Made by a program: the position numbers and the translations under genes. From Cycas panzhihuaensis (taxonomy: Eukaryota > Cycadophyta), in contig CM041465.1 of the NCBI GenBank assembly GCA_023213395.1, forward strand, positions 85,071,741-85,135,740: a stretch of 64,000 bases of DNA. Direction: 5' to 3'. Position 1 is the stretch's first letter; the number at the start of each line of letters is the position of its first letter. The notes beneath the pieces were generated by a model, which saw only the letters and a list, made by a program, of their open reading frames with translations, did not search any database and had not been told where the DNA came from. Of this stretch, positions 1-12,970 are shown piece by piece.

Positions 1-3000
1 GTTGTTACAGATTTTACAATAGTGTAATTATATCAACTCAACTAAATAACTATGTAAAATTTAAGGAAGCCACTTCTTCATAGAAACCCCCTTGATCAAC
101 TTCATAGTTATATTATTATAACTAAATAATCATTAAATGATTTGAAATAACCATATTTGGAGACCATTAAGAATCAAACCCACATAATAATAATGGAATA
201 TGTGTATGCACGGAGACTAGCATATAGACATTTGGAATAGTTGGGATAGGCTTGAGGAATGATTCCATTAGCAAACAGGCAAAGTAAGAGTGAAAAACAA
301 GGTTAAACATGCTTCATTAAAATTGGAATAACTGTAGGAATGGATGGAATAGTTACAGCTCAACATTACAACTCTCAGGGAATGGTTGCCATTCTACCAT
401 GAAATGGGAATGACTAGAAAGGAACATCAAGGGCTAGATAGAAATAAGAGTCGTTATAAAGGAATGGTTCTCCACTGCTTCAACGATTATGGTAGAAAGT
501 AACCATATGGATGTACAAATGTATGAAAAATGCATAACTAATAAGTTATAATTAAGTTTTCCTTATAAAATGTCAAGAGTCATGTGTCATGGTTATACCC
601 TTTGAGTTAAAATGACTATAAAAAGGGTATAAATAGGATACTCTTGAATGTGAAAGCTAATTCATCAAGTCACATATAGTGTTCTCTAGTATGAAGTATA
701 CCCCAAGTGTGAAACATCCCTAAGCATTGTATTTGGTAATTGTTTAATGGAATAATGAAAAGAATGTACATTTATATATGGGTATGCTTATATGAATAAT
801 TACCATCTACTATATCTATGTGTATATAAGTGCTAACATGTAATAGTAAGTTAGCAAGTTGAGTAAGGCTTAAAGATGTGACAAAGACAACATCAAGGTA
901 AAGACAACATACATGACTAAGACATAGATAAGTAGTGTTGAGACAACTAGTGTCTTGTACCAAAGTCAATAATGTTAGTAGGATTGAAGCATTATTACCT
1001 CCAATAATTACTAAGAACTCTAGCATTCATCAATCATCATTTGATAAGACAACAAAAAGGGTGGAGGGATAGTGAAATAGGTAAGATTGTAGTAATCCTT
1101 TATTCTCACTCATTAAACTAGCATTTTATGTTTAAAATATATTAGAAACCTAGGGACTATTAAAAGCCTCAACAAGTAAATGCACTTACACAATACCATC
1201 ACTTGCTCTTATGGGGGCTCTCTAGAGCCTCAACATACCAATGCACCAACAAACTACAATCTTTTAGCCTCTCTCACATAAATATATTATTTGGAGAAGT
1301 TTAGTAATTCTATGCCAACCATAACTAATCTTATAATACACTTTCATAACTTTCTTACTTTTACATCACTTCCATATTATATCAAGATGCCCATGTAATA
1401 CTTTTTCCTAGCTTACACACTTTATTAAACTAATAATTTTTATGGAGTGAGATCAGACTATTAAATTATTATCTTGTTTTTTTTGGCTTCCATGCCTATA
1501 TTACCTATTAGTCATGTACATTTCCTAATATATGGAGGTTAAAAACTATGGTGTCTTCATTTTCTCTAATTGGATTCAATGTGGAGCATAGTTTTATCTT
1601 TTATATCCATTTGCTAGTGATGTATTCATTTGTTTTATTAAGTTGGGCCCTACTCATTTTTATACATAACGTTGACCCTTAATTTCATATATGACTCCTT
1701 AGTGATAATTTTATGACATAAGTGTCTAAATGACCTCATTCTTATAAATGCTTTTTATATTATTCAAATTCACCATCTTTGATAAATGGTATTCTACTTT
1801 AGATCTAGCTTGGCTACTAATAGTTTGATGATGTCATATAAGGGTCACATAACTTAGATTGTGACTCCCTATTCCCTTTATTGTGGACCCACCTCTAAAT
1901 GGCATTAACATATGACAAACTAACACAAAGCCAAACATTATTTGATAATAGTATTTAAACAAGATTTGAACCTTGTATTATTTATAAACTAACTTATCTT
2001 CTACTGAATTGAGAATTATTATTTATTTTTACTTATGCATCTAAGCTCATCATAGCCTTCTATTTATTGTTTCTTATTTTCAATTATTTTTGTTTGGACA
2101 AACCCATAGAAATGCTTAATTACCACTTGGAACAGCCTTGGATGAGATTCCCTTCAAAATAATAATGAAATTAATATCCAAAGTAATTTGGCCAAATAGT
2201 AATTAGTATAATAGTAACACAAAGCAATATTAATATTATCTAATGCAATAAGATAAATGATACTAAATAACCATCTTTACCTTATCCAAGAAGGGCCCTC
2301 TCCAAAATAACTTTCTAAAATTAAAGAGCAAAAGAAGATTTTAATCTATAGTCTCCTAAATGAGCATCTCTAATGGGTATTTATAATGCTTTTGACTAGT
2401 TAGAGTATAATATTTCATTGATATAATAGGACACGGTTTAATGTTTTAATAGTTAGGCTAATCCTTAAACCTTGAAACAATTATTTATGCCACTTTATAA
2501 CCATCACTAGGACTCTTCTTATATCGTAATCAATATAAAAGTCTAGTTAAAAATAAATCCATTTGAAATGACTAGAGTTCTAAATACTTACAAGGGAATA
2601 AGAAATCAACATCTTCCATAAAACCATAGTCATTAATGATCTAGGAAAAACAACAATAGTTTCCTTCTTTATCATTACTTCTCAGAATAATTTTAAATAT
2701 TAATGAATAACCTAAAACCTCCATTAGAAAAGCATGGATGCAAAATATTTTAGCATGTTAAACATGTAAAATTGTAAGGTTGGCATGGCTTTTTTAATTA
2801 TGGTTAATGCAAAAAATAAAAATGTCATTGCATATTAACATATCAAATATGTGTAAAGTGGACTTTGTGATGATGATTTAATTTGTTGGACATATTATAT
2901 GCTATGAACTTGGCTAGTTCAAAGGCAAAATTTCAAAATATGGTTGAAAGTGTGCCATAATAATAGTCTAAAAAGTATAAAGATTATTAACTAAGATATT

Positions 3001-3889
3001 ATGAATGATTGATTTTACATATGATATAGATGGATTATATACTATCCTTGATAAAGTGGTGTGCCTCCTTAATGAATAACCATCACCTTTATTCCTCTTA
3101 ATTATGCTTACCTAGATTCTTAGCACTTTATGTGCTCATATGAATCATGTAGTCATCGTTGCCTCTGTAATTGATAGGCAATTTTCATGGACAATGGCAT
3201 GTAAAAATTATTCTTCATAAAATACATTAAAAACTCAAAAAATAAAAAATATAAAAAATAAAATCAATTCAATAAACAAATTATAAGGGCATCAAAGATG
3301 AAGAAGATTGTATCAACTAAAAATGTGCAAAAAAAACAAGAGATGAATTCAAGCTTTGATAATATTGAATGCCCCTTCACAAAATACACAAAGTTTTATG
3401 GGAAAAAGGATGTCAATTTGTTAGATTTATGAGGTCATTGAGATAATGAAATAAATAGTATCAATTAAAGATGTGCAAAAAACAAGTGCAAGCTTGACAA
3501 TATTGAGTGTTCTTGGATTGAAATTCTAAATTCTAAGTTAGAAAGGAACTCAAGATATTATATGAATTGTGACTCATAAATCCTCTGAAATGTACATACA
3601 AAACAAGTAAAACTATCAAAGCAATGTCATTCGAAATTTTTTACATTGGTGCTATAATACACGCTTGTGTTCAAAGTCATTTATGTGGTGGCAATGCTAT
3701 GGGGTTACATCTCATAAGGTGTTGTATACACACCATTTTGAATATGTTTGCTTACCTCATGTGTATACGCTAAACAATACAGTGTATGCTTGTTTAATAG
3801 GAAGCCATTAGCCACTTCAACAAAACCCACAAAACCCATGAGGCGCCACTAAACCCCTTCAAGGCAAAAGCATTAAACTTTTTATTTAG
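1..3889. other. AT-rich intergenic spacer, no gene recognised
   Basis: No reading frame longer than about 85 codons and no recognisable protein domain on either strand. Two TATA-like boxes lie close together (about 617-624 and 628-635), and the stretch up to about 760 reads like a worn LTR promoter region, but I find no partner repeat, primer-binding site or polypurine tract. The rest is low-complexity AT-rich sequence. Confidence 0.6.
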
Positions 3890-5334
3890 TTTGCATTTAT
3901 TGAATCCTTATTTTGCCATAATAAGCTTTAACACATTTTTTATTGCTTTCCAACAAAAAGATTTTCGTTGCTACACACCAATTCAGACCTATTGCACTCC
4001 AACACCCCAACTTACCGCTACATACGTGATTCTTTTTCAAAATATATTCATTATGTACTGTTTCTACTTCCAATAAAAATGAAGCGTGATGTAGACGCTA
4101 CATTTCTTGCCGAACTGAAAGTGGAATCTAAATGCAAAAATCATATAGAAAGATTAATGCTTCCCTCCGAGGCAGATCAAACCTCGCACTCCCGTTAACA
4201 GACAGCCCTATCGTTAGGATAATTAGTCATAATTTAAGGACAGTTAGTCAAAATTTAAGGGCTCTACCCGGTACGTTTGAGGCCGAGGACCGGTAAAGCG
4301 GGTGTATTCCATCCCGCGTTAAATACATTTTCGAATATCGAAACATCGGATCCCTGAAATCGGACAGGTTTCGATTCAAAGCGATCCTTAATGTAAAACA
4401 GAGACAAGACCGAAAATTAGGATACACGATCAACGGTCCACAATTAAATTTCGACCGTTTGAAAAATTTCCACAGATATTTTTTCGAGTACAGAGGAAAT
4501 TATTTATTGGAATAGCCGGCGCTTTGCCGTAACTCATCGCCTTATTGGAAAAAATGACCGTTGGAAGACAACGTAGGCCATCGGATCGAGACAAATAGAC
4601 GATGAGGATGAATCGGTTGGGATTATTTGACCGTTACACGGCAAAATCCTTCGACAAACGATTTGAATTTCCTCTTTTGTGGGGAAGGAATGCATTGGAT
4701 GCTCTTTTCCTGCTTTCGTTTTCCATTGATTTGGTTGAATTCGGGCAGGCAACTGCTAAGCATCCAATCCCCTCCCTCATTGACCAAGTCTTGTTCTAAT
4801 ATCTCACACGTCGTTTCAATAAGAAATATAATAAGCATTCTTTGATTCTCTGTGCGTGAGATCCTCTGAAATGCAAATCTGGCTTGGATTTGGCCACTTC
4901 ATCCAATAAATTTGTGTGTCTGAGAATTCCTGTGGACACTTTTTGCATGTTCTTGCCTAATCTTCTGAACACGTCGGATTCCATCTCCAAGTTTGAAGAT
5001 TTTTCTAGTCTCCAATGGATATGAGATATTCTTGCATTGATTAGGCTATTGTGTTGATTCGATTTGTGTTGCTTCCCTGCGTGAGTAAATCTGCAGTCTG
5101 TTTCACTTTACGGTCTGAGGATTGATGAGCATCGGAGAGCTATAAGGTGCCTCTGGATTACTGCATTGCTTGTCGATTATGCAACATTCGAGATAATCTA
5201 TTACCCATGGTGCAGACTCTGCAGTATAAGCTCTCCTGGATAGTGTTTCTAGGAGACCGTTACCTTAGAAGAGATATAGGTTGAATCCGGGTATAACGAG
5301 GAGAAGCAGAAGGATAAGAAGAACTGGGACTCCA
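3890..5334 (+). promoter_or_regulatory. CSLD upstream region and probable 5' UTR
   Basis: From about 4200 base composition becomes more balanced and CpG-containing than the flanking spacer, as expected next to a plant gene. The transcription start cannot be fixed from sequence. Several ATGs between 4600 and 5215 open only short overlapping frames and could be upstream ORFs if transcription starts early. A donor-like GTGAGT at 5081 and an acceptor-like CAG ending at 5224 would allow a leader intron of about 144 bp; this is inference. A TAG in frame with the CSLD start lies at 5266-5268, so the protein cannot begin upstream of it. Confidence 0.45.
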
Positions 5335-8300
5335 ATGGCCTCCCCTGCATCTTCAATGTCGATTTCAGTATCTGGAGGAGGAAGGTCATTCAGAAACTTA
5401 GGCATCGGCAGCCCGATACTCCGGCATTCATTGTCCAACAACACCCCGTCTCCTGTCAGCAGCCAAGCCAGAAGAATTTCCAGCGGAAGATATCATTCCA
5501 TATGCAGGGACGAAAATGAGACTGATGAAGTAAGCTCTGCATGTACAAATTACACTGTTCAGATACCTCCGACTCCCGATCATCAGGCCGTGTCCGTATC
5601 TTCCCCCAGCCTCCCAAAGGATCCCAATCCCAAAATTGCTGTTAAAGCAGAGCAGCAATTCGTTTCCAGCACAATCTTCACAGGGGGCTATAACAGCGTA
5701 ACCAGAGGCCATGTGATGGAGAAAATGATAGAAGGCGAAGCGACGCACCCGCAGATGGCTTGCTCCGTTGGGATGATCTGTGCAATGCCGGGCTGCGATG
5801 GGAAGGTAATGCGAGACGAGCGAGGAGAAGATTTAAGTCCTTGCGATTGCGATTTCAAAATATGCAGGGACTGCTATCTGGATGCCCTTAAAGCTGGAGG
5901 CGGGCAATGCTATGGATGCAAAGAGCAGTACAAAGTTGTAGATCCCGACGAGCAGGAACATCTTCCTTTGCCCTGTCCTCCTGCTCATCCTCCCATGGCA
6001 GAATCCAAACCAGAACGCCGTTTGTCTCTGGTTAAATCCACCAAAACCCCTCTGATGAAGAGCAACCAGGCTTCGGAGTTCGATCACACACGATGGCTTT
6101 ATGAAACCAAGGGCACCTATGGATACGGCAATGCAGTTTGGCCCAAGGAAGGATATGCAGGAGGCGGCGTTAATGGCGGTTCTATGAATCCGCCAAATTT
6201 TGGGGAACGGTCAAGGCGGCCTCTGTCCAGGAAGACTGGGATTTCAGCAGGAATTCTTAGCCCATATAGGTAACTTCTCCATCTCTGTAAATTTCAGGCT
6301 ATATTTATAGAACACTCATATTTAATGTGGCCTGACCCGTATGAATTATTGCCTCATTTGGCATTCATTTTCTCGTTAGCGAGAATGCCCAGAAGATTTA
6401 TTTATATATCCGAGAAGTGAATTGATGTGATAAAAAACAGATGTGAATTGGTCTGGAATATTATTAATGATGGTATATTGCTGCGTCTGGTGCAGATTGT
6501 TGATGCTGATTCGTCTTGTGGCGCTGGGATTCTTTCTCACATGGCGGATTCGCCATCCAAACAGGGATGCAATGTGGCTATGGGGAATGTCGGTTATCTG
6601 CGAGCTTTGGTTTGGGTTTTCATGGCTGCTCGATCAGCTTCCCAAACTTTGCCCTGTGAATAGAGTGACGGATCTCAATGTTCTCAAGGACAAATTCGAG
6701 CGGCCCAGTCTTCAGAATCCAAGAGGGAGGTCTGATCTTCCAGGCATTGATGTATTTGTATCTACTGCCGATCCTGAGAAGGAGCCTCCCCTTGTTACAG
6801 CCAATACTATTCTGTCCATTCTTGCAGCCGAATACCCAGTAGAGAAACTGTCTTGCTACTTATCGGATGACGGCGGGGCTCTTCTTACGTTTGAAGCTCT
6901 TGCAGAAGCTGCAAGCTTTTCTAGAATTTGGGTACCGTTCTGCAGAAAGCACAACATAGAGCCCCGTAATCCTGAGAGCTATTTCAGTATAAAGCGCGAC
7001 TTCACAAAGAATAAAGTAAGACCTGATTTTGTGAAGGAGCGCAGGAGAGTAAAGAGAGAATACGATGAATTCAAGGTGCGGATCAATTCCTTGCCGGATT
7101 CTATCAGAAGAAGGTCGGATGCGTACAATGCTCATGAAGAAATTCGTTCCAAGAGGGCACAAATTGAGACGGGAGCTGATCTCACCGAACCAGTCAAGGT
7201 CCTTAAAGCTACTTGGATGGCAGATGGCACTCACTGGCCGGGGACATGGGTTTCTGCAGATAGAGAGCATTCCAGAGGAGATCATGCAGGCATTATTCAG
7301 GTACACTCTTCCAGAAATATGCAAATTCCTTTGCCCAACAGCTGGGTTTAGGGTTTTAGAAGATGTCGGTAATGTCTGATTTTCAATTTATGATAGTTGG
7401 GTTTTAGCAGACGCCTGATTTTGATTGTAAAATTGGAGTGTTTTTTAAGCACAACACGATTTTGACGTATTGGATTAGTATATTTTTGGCATCACAGGTA
7501 ATGTTGGCTCCTCCAAGCTCGGATCCTCTGATGGGTAGTTCTTGTGACGAGAATCTGATCGACAGCACAGATGTAGATATTAGGCTGCCAATGTTGGTAT
7601 ATGTATCCAGAGAAAAACGCCCTGGTTATGATCACAACAAGAAGGCAGGTGCCATGAATGCTTTGGTTCGTACTAGTGCTATCATGTCCAATGGACCCTT
7701 CATCCTCAATCTGGACTGTGATCACTATATCTACAACTCCCTAGCTCTGAGGGAAGCAATGTGTTTCATGATGGATAGAGGTGGAGACAGGATTTGCTAT
7801 GTCCAATTTCCTCAAAGATTTGAAGGAGTAGACCCAAATGATAGGTATGCAAATCACAATACCGTTTTCTTTGATGTGAACATGAGAGCCCTTGATGGAT
7901 TGCAAGGCCCCATGTATGTAGGCACTGGTTGTTTGTTCAGGAGGATTGCTCTCTATGGCTTTGATCCTCCAAGAGCCACAGAGCATGGAGGTTGCTTTGG
8001 AAGGAAGAGAAAGCTAAATACTCAAACTTGTAAGATGCCAGAAAAGGACATAGATGCATCTTCGCTTAATGGTTCAAGCAGTGAAGATGAAGATATGGAG
8101 TCCCAGCTCCTTCCCAAGAGGTTTGGGAGCTCTACAACTCTTTCTGCATCTATTCCAATTGCAGAATACCAAGGTAGGCCTCTTGCAGATCAACAAGGGG
8201 TGAAAAACGGTAGGCCCCCTGGAGCCCTAGCAGTCCCCAGAGAGCCTCTGGATGCAGCAACTGTTGCTGAGGCTATCAATGTGATATCTTGCTGGTATGA

Positions 8301-9249
8301 GGATAAGACTGAATGGGGCCAGAGGGTTGGCTGGATTTATGGCTCTGTAACAGAGGATGTTGTCACAGGCTACAGAATGCATAATAGAGGATGGAGATCA
8401 GTTTACTGTGTGACAAAGAGAGATGCATTCAGAGGGACTGCTCCAATCAATCTGACTGATCGTCTGCATCAGGTGCTTAGATGGGCTACTGGCTCAGTGG
8501 AGATTTTCTTCTCCCGTAACAATGCTTTATTTGCAAGTCGGAGGATGAAGCTATTGCAAAGAATAGCCTATATCAATGTTGGCATCTATCCTTTCACCTC
8601 CATTTTTCTCATGGTCTACTGTTTTCTTCCTGCACTGTCCCTCTTCACTGGACAATTCATAGTACAAACACTCAGCATTACTTTTCTAGTCTTCTTGCTA
8701 GCAATCACCATCACACTCTGCCTACTTGCAATCCTTGAAATCAAATGGTCTGGAATTACATTGGAAGAGTGGTGGAGAAATGAGCAGTTTTGGTTAATTG
8801 GAGGTACCAGTGCCCACCCTGCAGCAGTAATGCAGGGCTTGTTGAAGGTGGTAGCAGGAATAGACATCTCTTTCACGCTTACCTCCAAGTCAGCTAATGA
8901 AGATATTGACGATGAATTTGCAGACCTTTACATAGTCAAGTGGAGCTGTTTGATGATTCCACCAATCACAATCATGATGATAAATATGATTGCCATAGCT
9001 GTTGGAATGGCAAGGACTCTCTACAGTGAAATTCCTCAATGGAGCAAACTCTTGGGAGGTGTTTTCTTCAGCTTCTGGGTGCTTTGCCATCTCTATCCAT
9101 TTGCTAAGGGATTGATGGGCAGGAGGGGACGCACCCCGACAATAGTATTTGTGTGGTCTGGCTTGTTGGCAATCATTATATCTCTCTTGTGGGTTTCCAT
9201 CAGTCCTCCATCACCTAATAGTGGACTTGGGAGTTTCCAGTTTCCCTGA
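5335..9249 (+). CDS. CSLD: Cellulose synthase-like protein D (CSLD), 3 exons
   Basis: Processive family-2 glycosyltransferase of the CSLD subfamily, which makes beta-1,4-glucan or mannan-type polymers during tip growth and cell-plate formation in Golgi or plasma membrane. Exons: 5335-6269, 6496-7300, 7498-9249; the joined frame gives 1163 aa, normal for CSLD. Residues 149-195 form the N-terminal RING-like zinc finger (Cys149, 154, 170, 172, 177, 180, 192, 195). Two membrane spans follow at about 313-370. The catalytic domain carries DDG (436-438), DCD (653-655), TED (865-867) and QVLRW (905-909), so D,D,D,QxxRW is complete. About six C-terminal spans run from 935 to 1155, and the protein ends in QFP. 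The start is the first in-frame ATG after a stop at 5266; it gives the MASPASS N-terminus. The variable loop at about 742-790 is short and acidic. No stops or frameshifts. I cannot say which CSLD paralogue it is. Confidence 0.97.
6270..6495 (+). other. CSLD intron 1 (226 bp, phase 2)
   Basis: GT donor directly after CCATATAG, and AG acceptor at 6494-6495. The split codon AG|A restores Arg312 and joins the conserved SPYR motif to the first membrane span (LLMLIRLV). Reading through the intron instead would stop at once after 6270. Confidence 0.95.
7301..7497 (+). other. CSLD intron 2 (197 bp, phase 0)
   Basis: Donor GTACAC after ATTCAG and acceptor CACAG at 7493-7497. Splicing joins GDHAGIIQ to VMLAPPSS, the expected uninterrupted CSLD sequence. 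The intron is T-rich towards its 3' end. Confidence 0.95.
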
Positions 9250-9325
9250 AGCTGCTCTCTGCAGAAGAGTTTTGCAGGCATTTTGCTTAACTTTGAGGAG
9301 CATACATTAATTGTGTACAAGTGGG

Positions 9326-9331
9326 AATAAA
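9326..9331 (+). terminator. Polyadenylation signal AATAAA for CSLD
   Basis: Canonical AATAAA 77 bp after the CSLD stop, followed by a TGTA-containing, T-rich stretch (about 9340-9370), as usual for plant 3' ends. Confidence 0.6.
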
Positions 9332-9371
9332 ATGGTGAATGTACAGTATCCTGGAATTGTTTTATTTTTTC

Positions 9372-11100
9372 CCTTGGAGTACAGGGAACACTCATGCAAC
9401 TAGCAGTGTGCTTGTAACAAACTTAAGGTTTCCATAAACTTGGCTCTATTCAACTTACAAGGGAAAAGTGTTGCTGAATTACCGGGCATTGGGTCTTAAC
9501 GGCTCAGTTAATAGGAGTGTACTCTGTCTCACTTGTGGGACCGATTATTTGGATTCTATGTTCATACTATGGTAACCCTAATTCCTAATTGTTGGGTTAG
9601 AAGCAACTCAGTTTAGTTTTGGTGGTGTTTACCTTATACCCTGCTCTTCATCCATAAGGCCCTGGCCATTCGAAGTTTGAGGTGATTGGATTGTATAAAG
9701 ACACTATTGCAGATTGCATTGGGGGGTTGAATAATTCATTTTTGATATTGAAGTCGATTGATCTTTTTATTTGGGTTCGAGATATATCCATAGTAGATGG
9801 CGCAATATGTGTGGCATACATTATTAATAAGGGGTCGAACTTGAGTAACAAGTTCTCAAGCTCAACCTGAGTTCAGTCGAATTCAAGAAGCAACTCTGCC
9901 ATTTACAATTTGGACTGGTCGGCATTCATAATATGAGCTTCCCTTGGTTAAAGACAAATATCATATAAGTTCGTTATTCTGTGGCAATCCCAGAAGCAAC
10001 TTCCTCTGTTTCAGCGTGTACCATCCTTGAGAGGCTCTTGAGGGGAGGATGTTGGGATGGATTTCTCTTTTATCAGTCCGATTTTGGAAAGCATGTATTA
10101 TTAGACCTGGTTTCCAATTTTGTTACGCGACGATGACTCACAAAATTTTTGAGTCATTTTGCAAATTCATCAGTATGTTTTTGGTTTTGATTAACATATA
10201 TTTTTTGATTGATTGAAATCAACAAACAAACTTTAGTTAAATGTGACATGGAAGTAAAATGTGTGTGTGTTTTCAACACATTCATGGAGAACTCTCCCCG
10301 GCCAACAGCAGGGACAGAAGCCACAGCAAACATCCATCCGGCACTCGAATGTTACATACTGTGTTTATTTTATATTTTAGGAAGTTGCAAAGAATGAGAA
10401 GAGCATACCTAGTGGAATTGAGAGTGTAGTAAACAACAATCTTGTTTTTTTTCCGGCGTGATGAGTGCATTTAGTCCATTCAAGCGGAGAGTTATCGAAC
10501 ACAAAGCGCTTTTCAAAGATACTTGGAAGAAAACTCTGAGCCCTAGGATGTAGACATTTAATTTAATTGTAAACATTCAAAATGGAATGGAATGTGATGT
10601 TAATTGTATTTATTAGAATGTTAAATACGCCATAGAATGGGGTCCACTTGAAACCACATTTGAGAAATTGGTGGCACATCTGAGAGGCACCAACGATGGT
10701 TACATTTGAATCAAATGCCTATGCCCAAGTGTTTGTTGCCTCCCAAGACTCATGCAAAGTATATGTAAACACCACTTGTGTCTCTAGGTAACATAAATAT
10801 ATATAGATTATTTGGCAAGTGTATTATGCCATATATTCACATTATATATATCTTAAAAATAATAAAACTTTATGATATTAAAGAAAGAGTCTACTCAATT
10901 GTATTGAATGACCACCTTTTTTCATATTTGTTTCTTTTATGTTGATGTAATTTAATTTCACTCAAAAATATATATATATAACTTACTAAGTTATATATAA
11001 AACATAAAACATTTAAGGAATAACACATTTTGTATAAAATGTAAATATTTTGTGAACTTTTACAATGTGTAGAATGACAAAATTTAAGTCCTTAAAGGGG
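9372..11100. other. Intergenic spacer with a possible LTR remnant
   Basis: No gene recognised. At 10041-10049 a purine tract (AGGGGAGGA) is followed at once by TGTTGGGATGG, the arrangement of a polypurine tract next to a 3' LTR start. No second LTR or coding remnant is visible, so this may be a solo scrap or coincidence. The remainder becomes very AT-rich from 10.8 kb. Confidence 0.4.
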
Positions 11101-11360
11101 GATGGGGAAGCCTTGAATTAAGAACATGTTTAATATTTTATATAATTTTAGCAAATATTTTTAAATAATTTCTTGATAATTTTGGAGTATTTTTAGCTTC
11201 TAAATTTTATTTTATTTTTTAATTTGAGGGGGATGGGGAAGCCTTGAATTAAGAACATGTTTAATATTTTATATAATTTTAGCAAATATTTTTAAATAAT
11301 TTCTTGATAATTTTGGAGTATTTTTAGCTTCTAAATTTTATTTTATTTTTTAATTTGAGG
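11101..11360. repeat. Tandem duplication, 131-bp unit, two copies
   Basis: The block starting GATGGGGAAGCC at 11101 recurs at 11232 and runs almost unchanged to AATTTGAGG at 11352-11360. The copies look essentially identical, which implies a recent local duplication in non-coding AT-rich DNA. Confidence 0.93.
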
Positions 11361-11860
11361 ATGAAGTGTTCCCTAAATATATGCATTCATTTCAATTGTG
11401 TTTAAACTTTTAAAACAATAGGTGGCTCTTAAAATAACTTTATTACATTATATTATCATCATATTTTATTATGGTATATCTTATTATAATGTATTATTCT
11501 ATATTAAAATTTTATAAGAGAGCAATAATATATATTTTAGAGTTGACTGATATATTTAAGTAATCAAGCACTTTATATTATACAATTTATATAAATAAAT
11601 ATTTACCAAACCAACTAATCTTGACAAATCTTCAACAAACAAGTATAGATAAGAAATGGGATGACTAGTGCAAGGTAATTTCAATTCACAAACCTTGAGA
11701 GGAGTATCTCGTATGAGGTCTTTTACCTTACATCTCAACACTAGAAAACATTTTTTATGTGTTAATAATAAATATATGTTTTAAAGGAGAATGTACATTT
11801 AAAACATATTCACACTAATACTATAAGACTTGTGAAGTAAATCAAATAGATTGGCTTTGT

Positions 11861-12146
11861 GATAGCAATAATGAGGTGTGTAAATAGATGAGCATAATAG
11901 TTTGAAGACCAAATTATTAAAGACAAAAATAGATTGATAATATTATGATTTAGTTATATCAATTTTGAGATAAAATTTCTTATTAATATTTATAATATTT
12001 ACAGATAGCAATAATGAGGTGTGTAAATAGATGAGCATAATAGTTTGAAGACCAAATTATTAAAGACAAAAATAGATTGATAATATTATGATTTAGTTAT
12101 ATCAATTTTGAGATAAATTTTCTTATTAATATTTATAATATTTACA
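11861..12146. repeat. Tandem duplication, 143-bp unit, two copies
   Basis: GATAGCAATAATGAGG begins at 11861 and again at 12004; the two units differ by only one or two bases. Non-coding. The second copy abuts the next repeat cluster, whose first unit shares its AATATTTACAT tail. Confidence 0.93.
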
Positions 12147-12970
12147 TTATGGGCAGTAAACTAATCCTTGTGATCCTTTTCCCACCCTCATTACTTACAT
12201 TCATCCCTTTATTTTATATGTTGAATTGTAGCACCTTCTCGTGGATAATTACAATGGCTTTTGTTTATAGTTTTATTACTTATGACCCTTTCCAATGTGA
12301 TCCATGTTGTCAAGACCTATGTTGCTCCTATCTGAAGCTCAAATGACTAGGCTTCTCTTGAATCATGCCCTCCCCTCTTTATAATATTTATATTTATGGC
12401 CAATAAACTAATCCTTGTGATCTTTTTTCCACCCTCATTACATTCATCCCTTTATTTTATATGTTGAATTGTAGCGCCTTCTCGTGGATAATTTATAATG
12501 GCTTTTGTTTATAGTTCTATTACTTATGACCCTTCCCAATGTGATTCATGTTGTCAAGACCTATGTTGCTCCTATCTCAAGCTCAAATGACTAGGCTTCT
12601 CTTGAATCAAGCCCTCCCCTCTTTAGAATGATGGCCTCCACCATGTGTATGTTTTATAAATTGTAAATTGATTTATCTTATTAATGTTTATAATATTTAC
12701 ATTTATGACTAATAAACTAGTCCTTGTGATCTTTGTTTCTACACTCAAAACATTCATCCCTTTGTTTCATATGTTGAGATGTAACAACTTTTTATGGGCA
12801 GTTACAATGGCTTCAGTCTATGGTTCTACTACTTGCAACATTTCTCATTGTGATCTATGTTGTTAAGATTTATATCACTCTTATCTCAAGCTCAAACAAC
12901 TAGGCTTCTCTTGAATCAAGCCTCCCCTCTCTAGAATGACGGCCTCTGCCATGTATTGTTTTTATAAATT
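12137..12970. repeat. Three diverged direct repeats of about 240-300 bp
   Basis: Units start near 12150, 12397 and 12704. Each begins with an ACTAATCCTTGTGATC-like phrase, passes a CTTTTGTTTATAG-like phrase and ends ACTAGGCTTCTCTTGAATC plus a CCCTCCCCTCT run. The third unit is clearly more diverged. No coding frame is preserved across units, so short ORFs inside them are not supported as genes. Confidence 0.85.

Noticed and set aside
4079-4198. Short ORF (MKRDVDATF...)
   Set aside because: About 40 codons, no recognised domain, in an upstream region with other random short frames. Not supported as a gene or uORF.
5281-5334. CSLD start at TTG 5281
   Set aside because: Not an ATG. An in-frame stop lies at 5266 and the first in-frame ATG at 5335 gives the expected N-terminus.
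6427-6495. Extra residues before CSLD exon 2 from an ORF opening at 6443
   Set aside because: Lies in intron 1. The acceptor at 6495 restores the conserved Arg codon and the family sequence.
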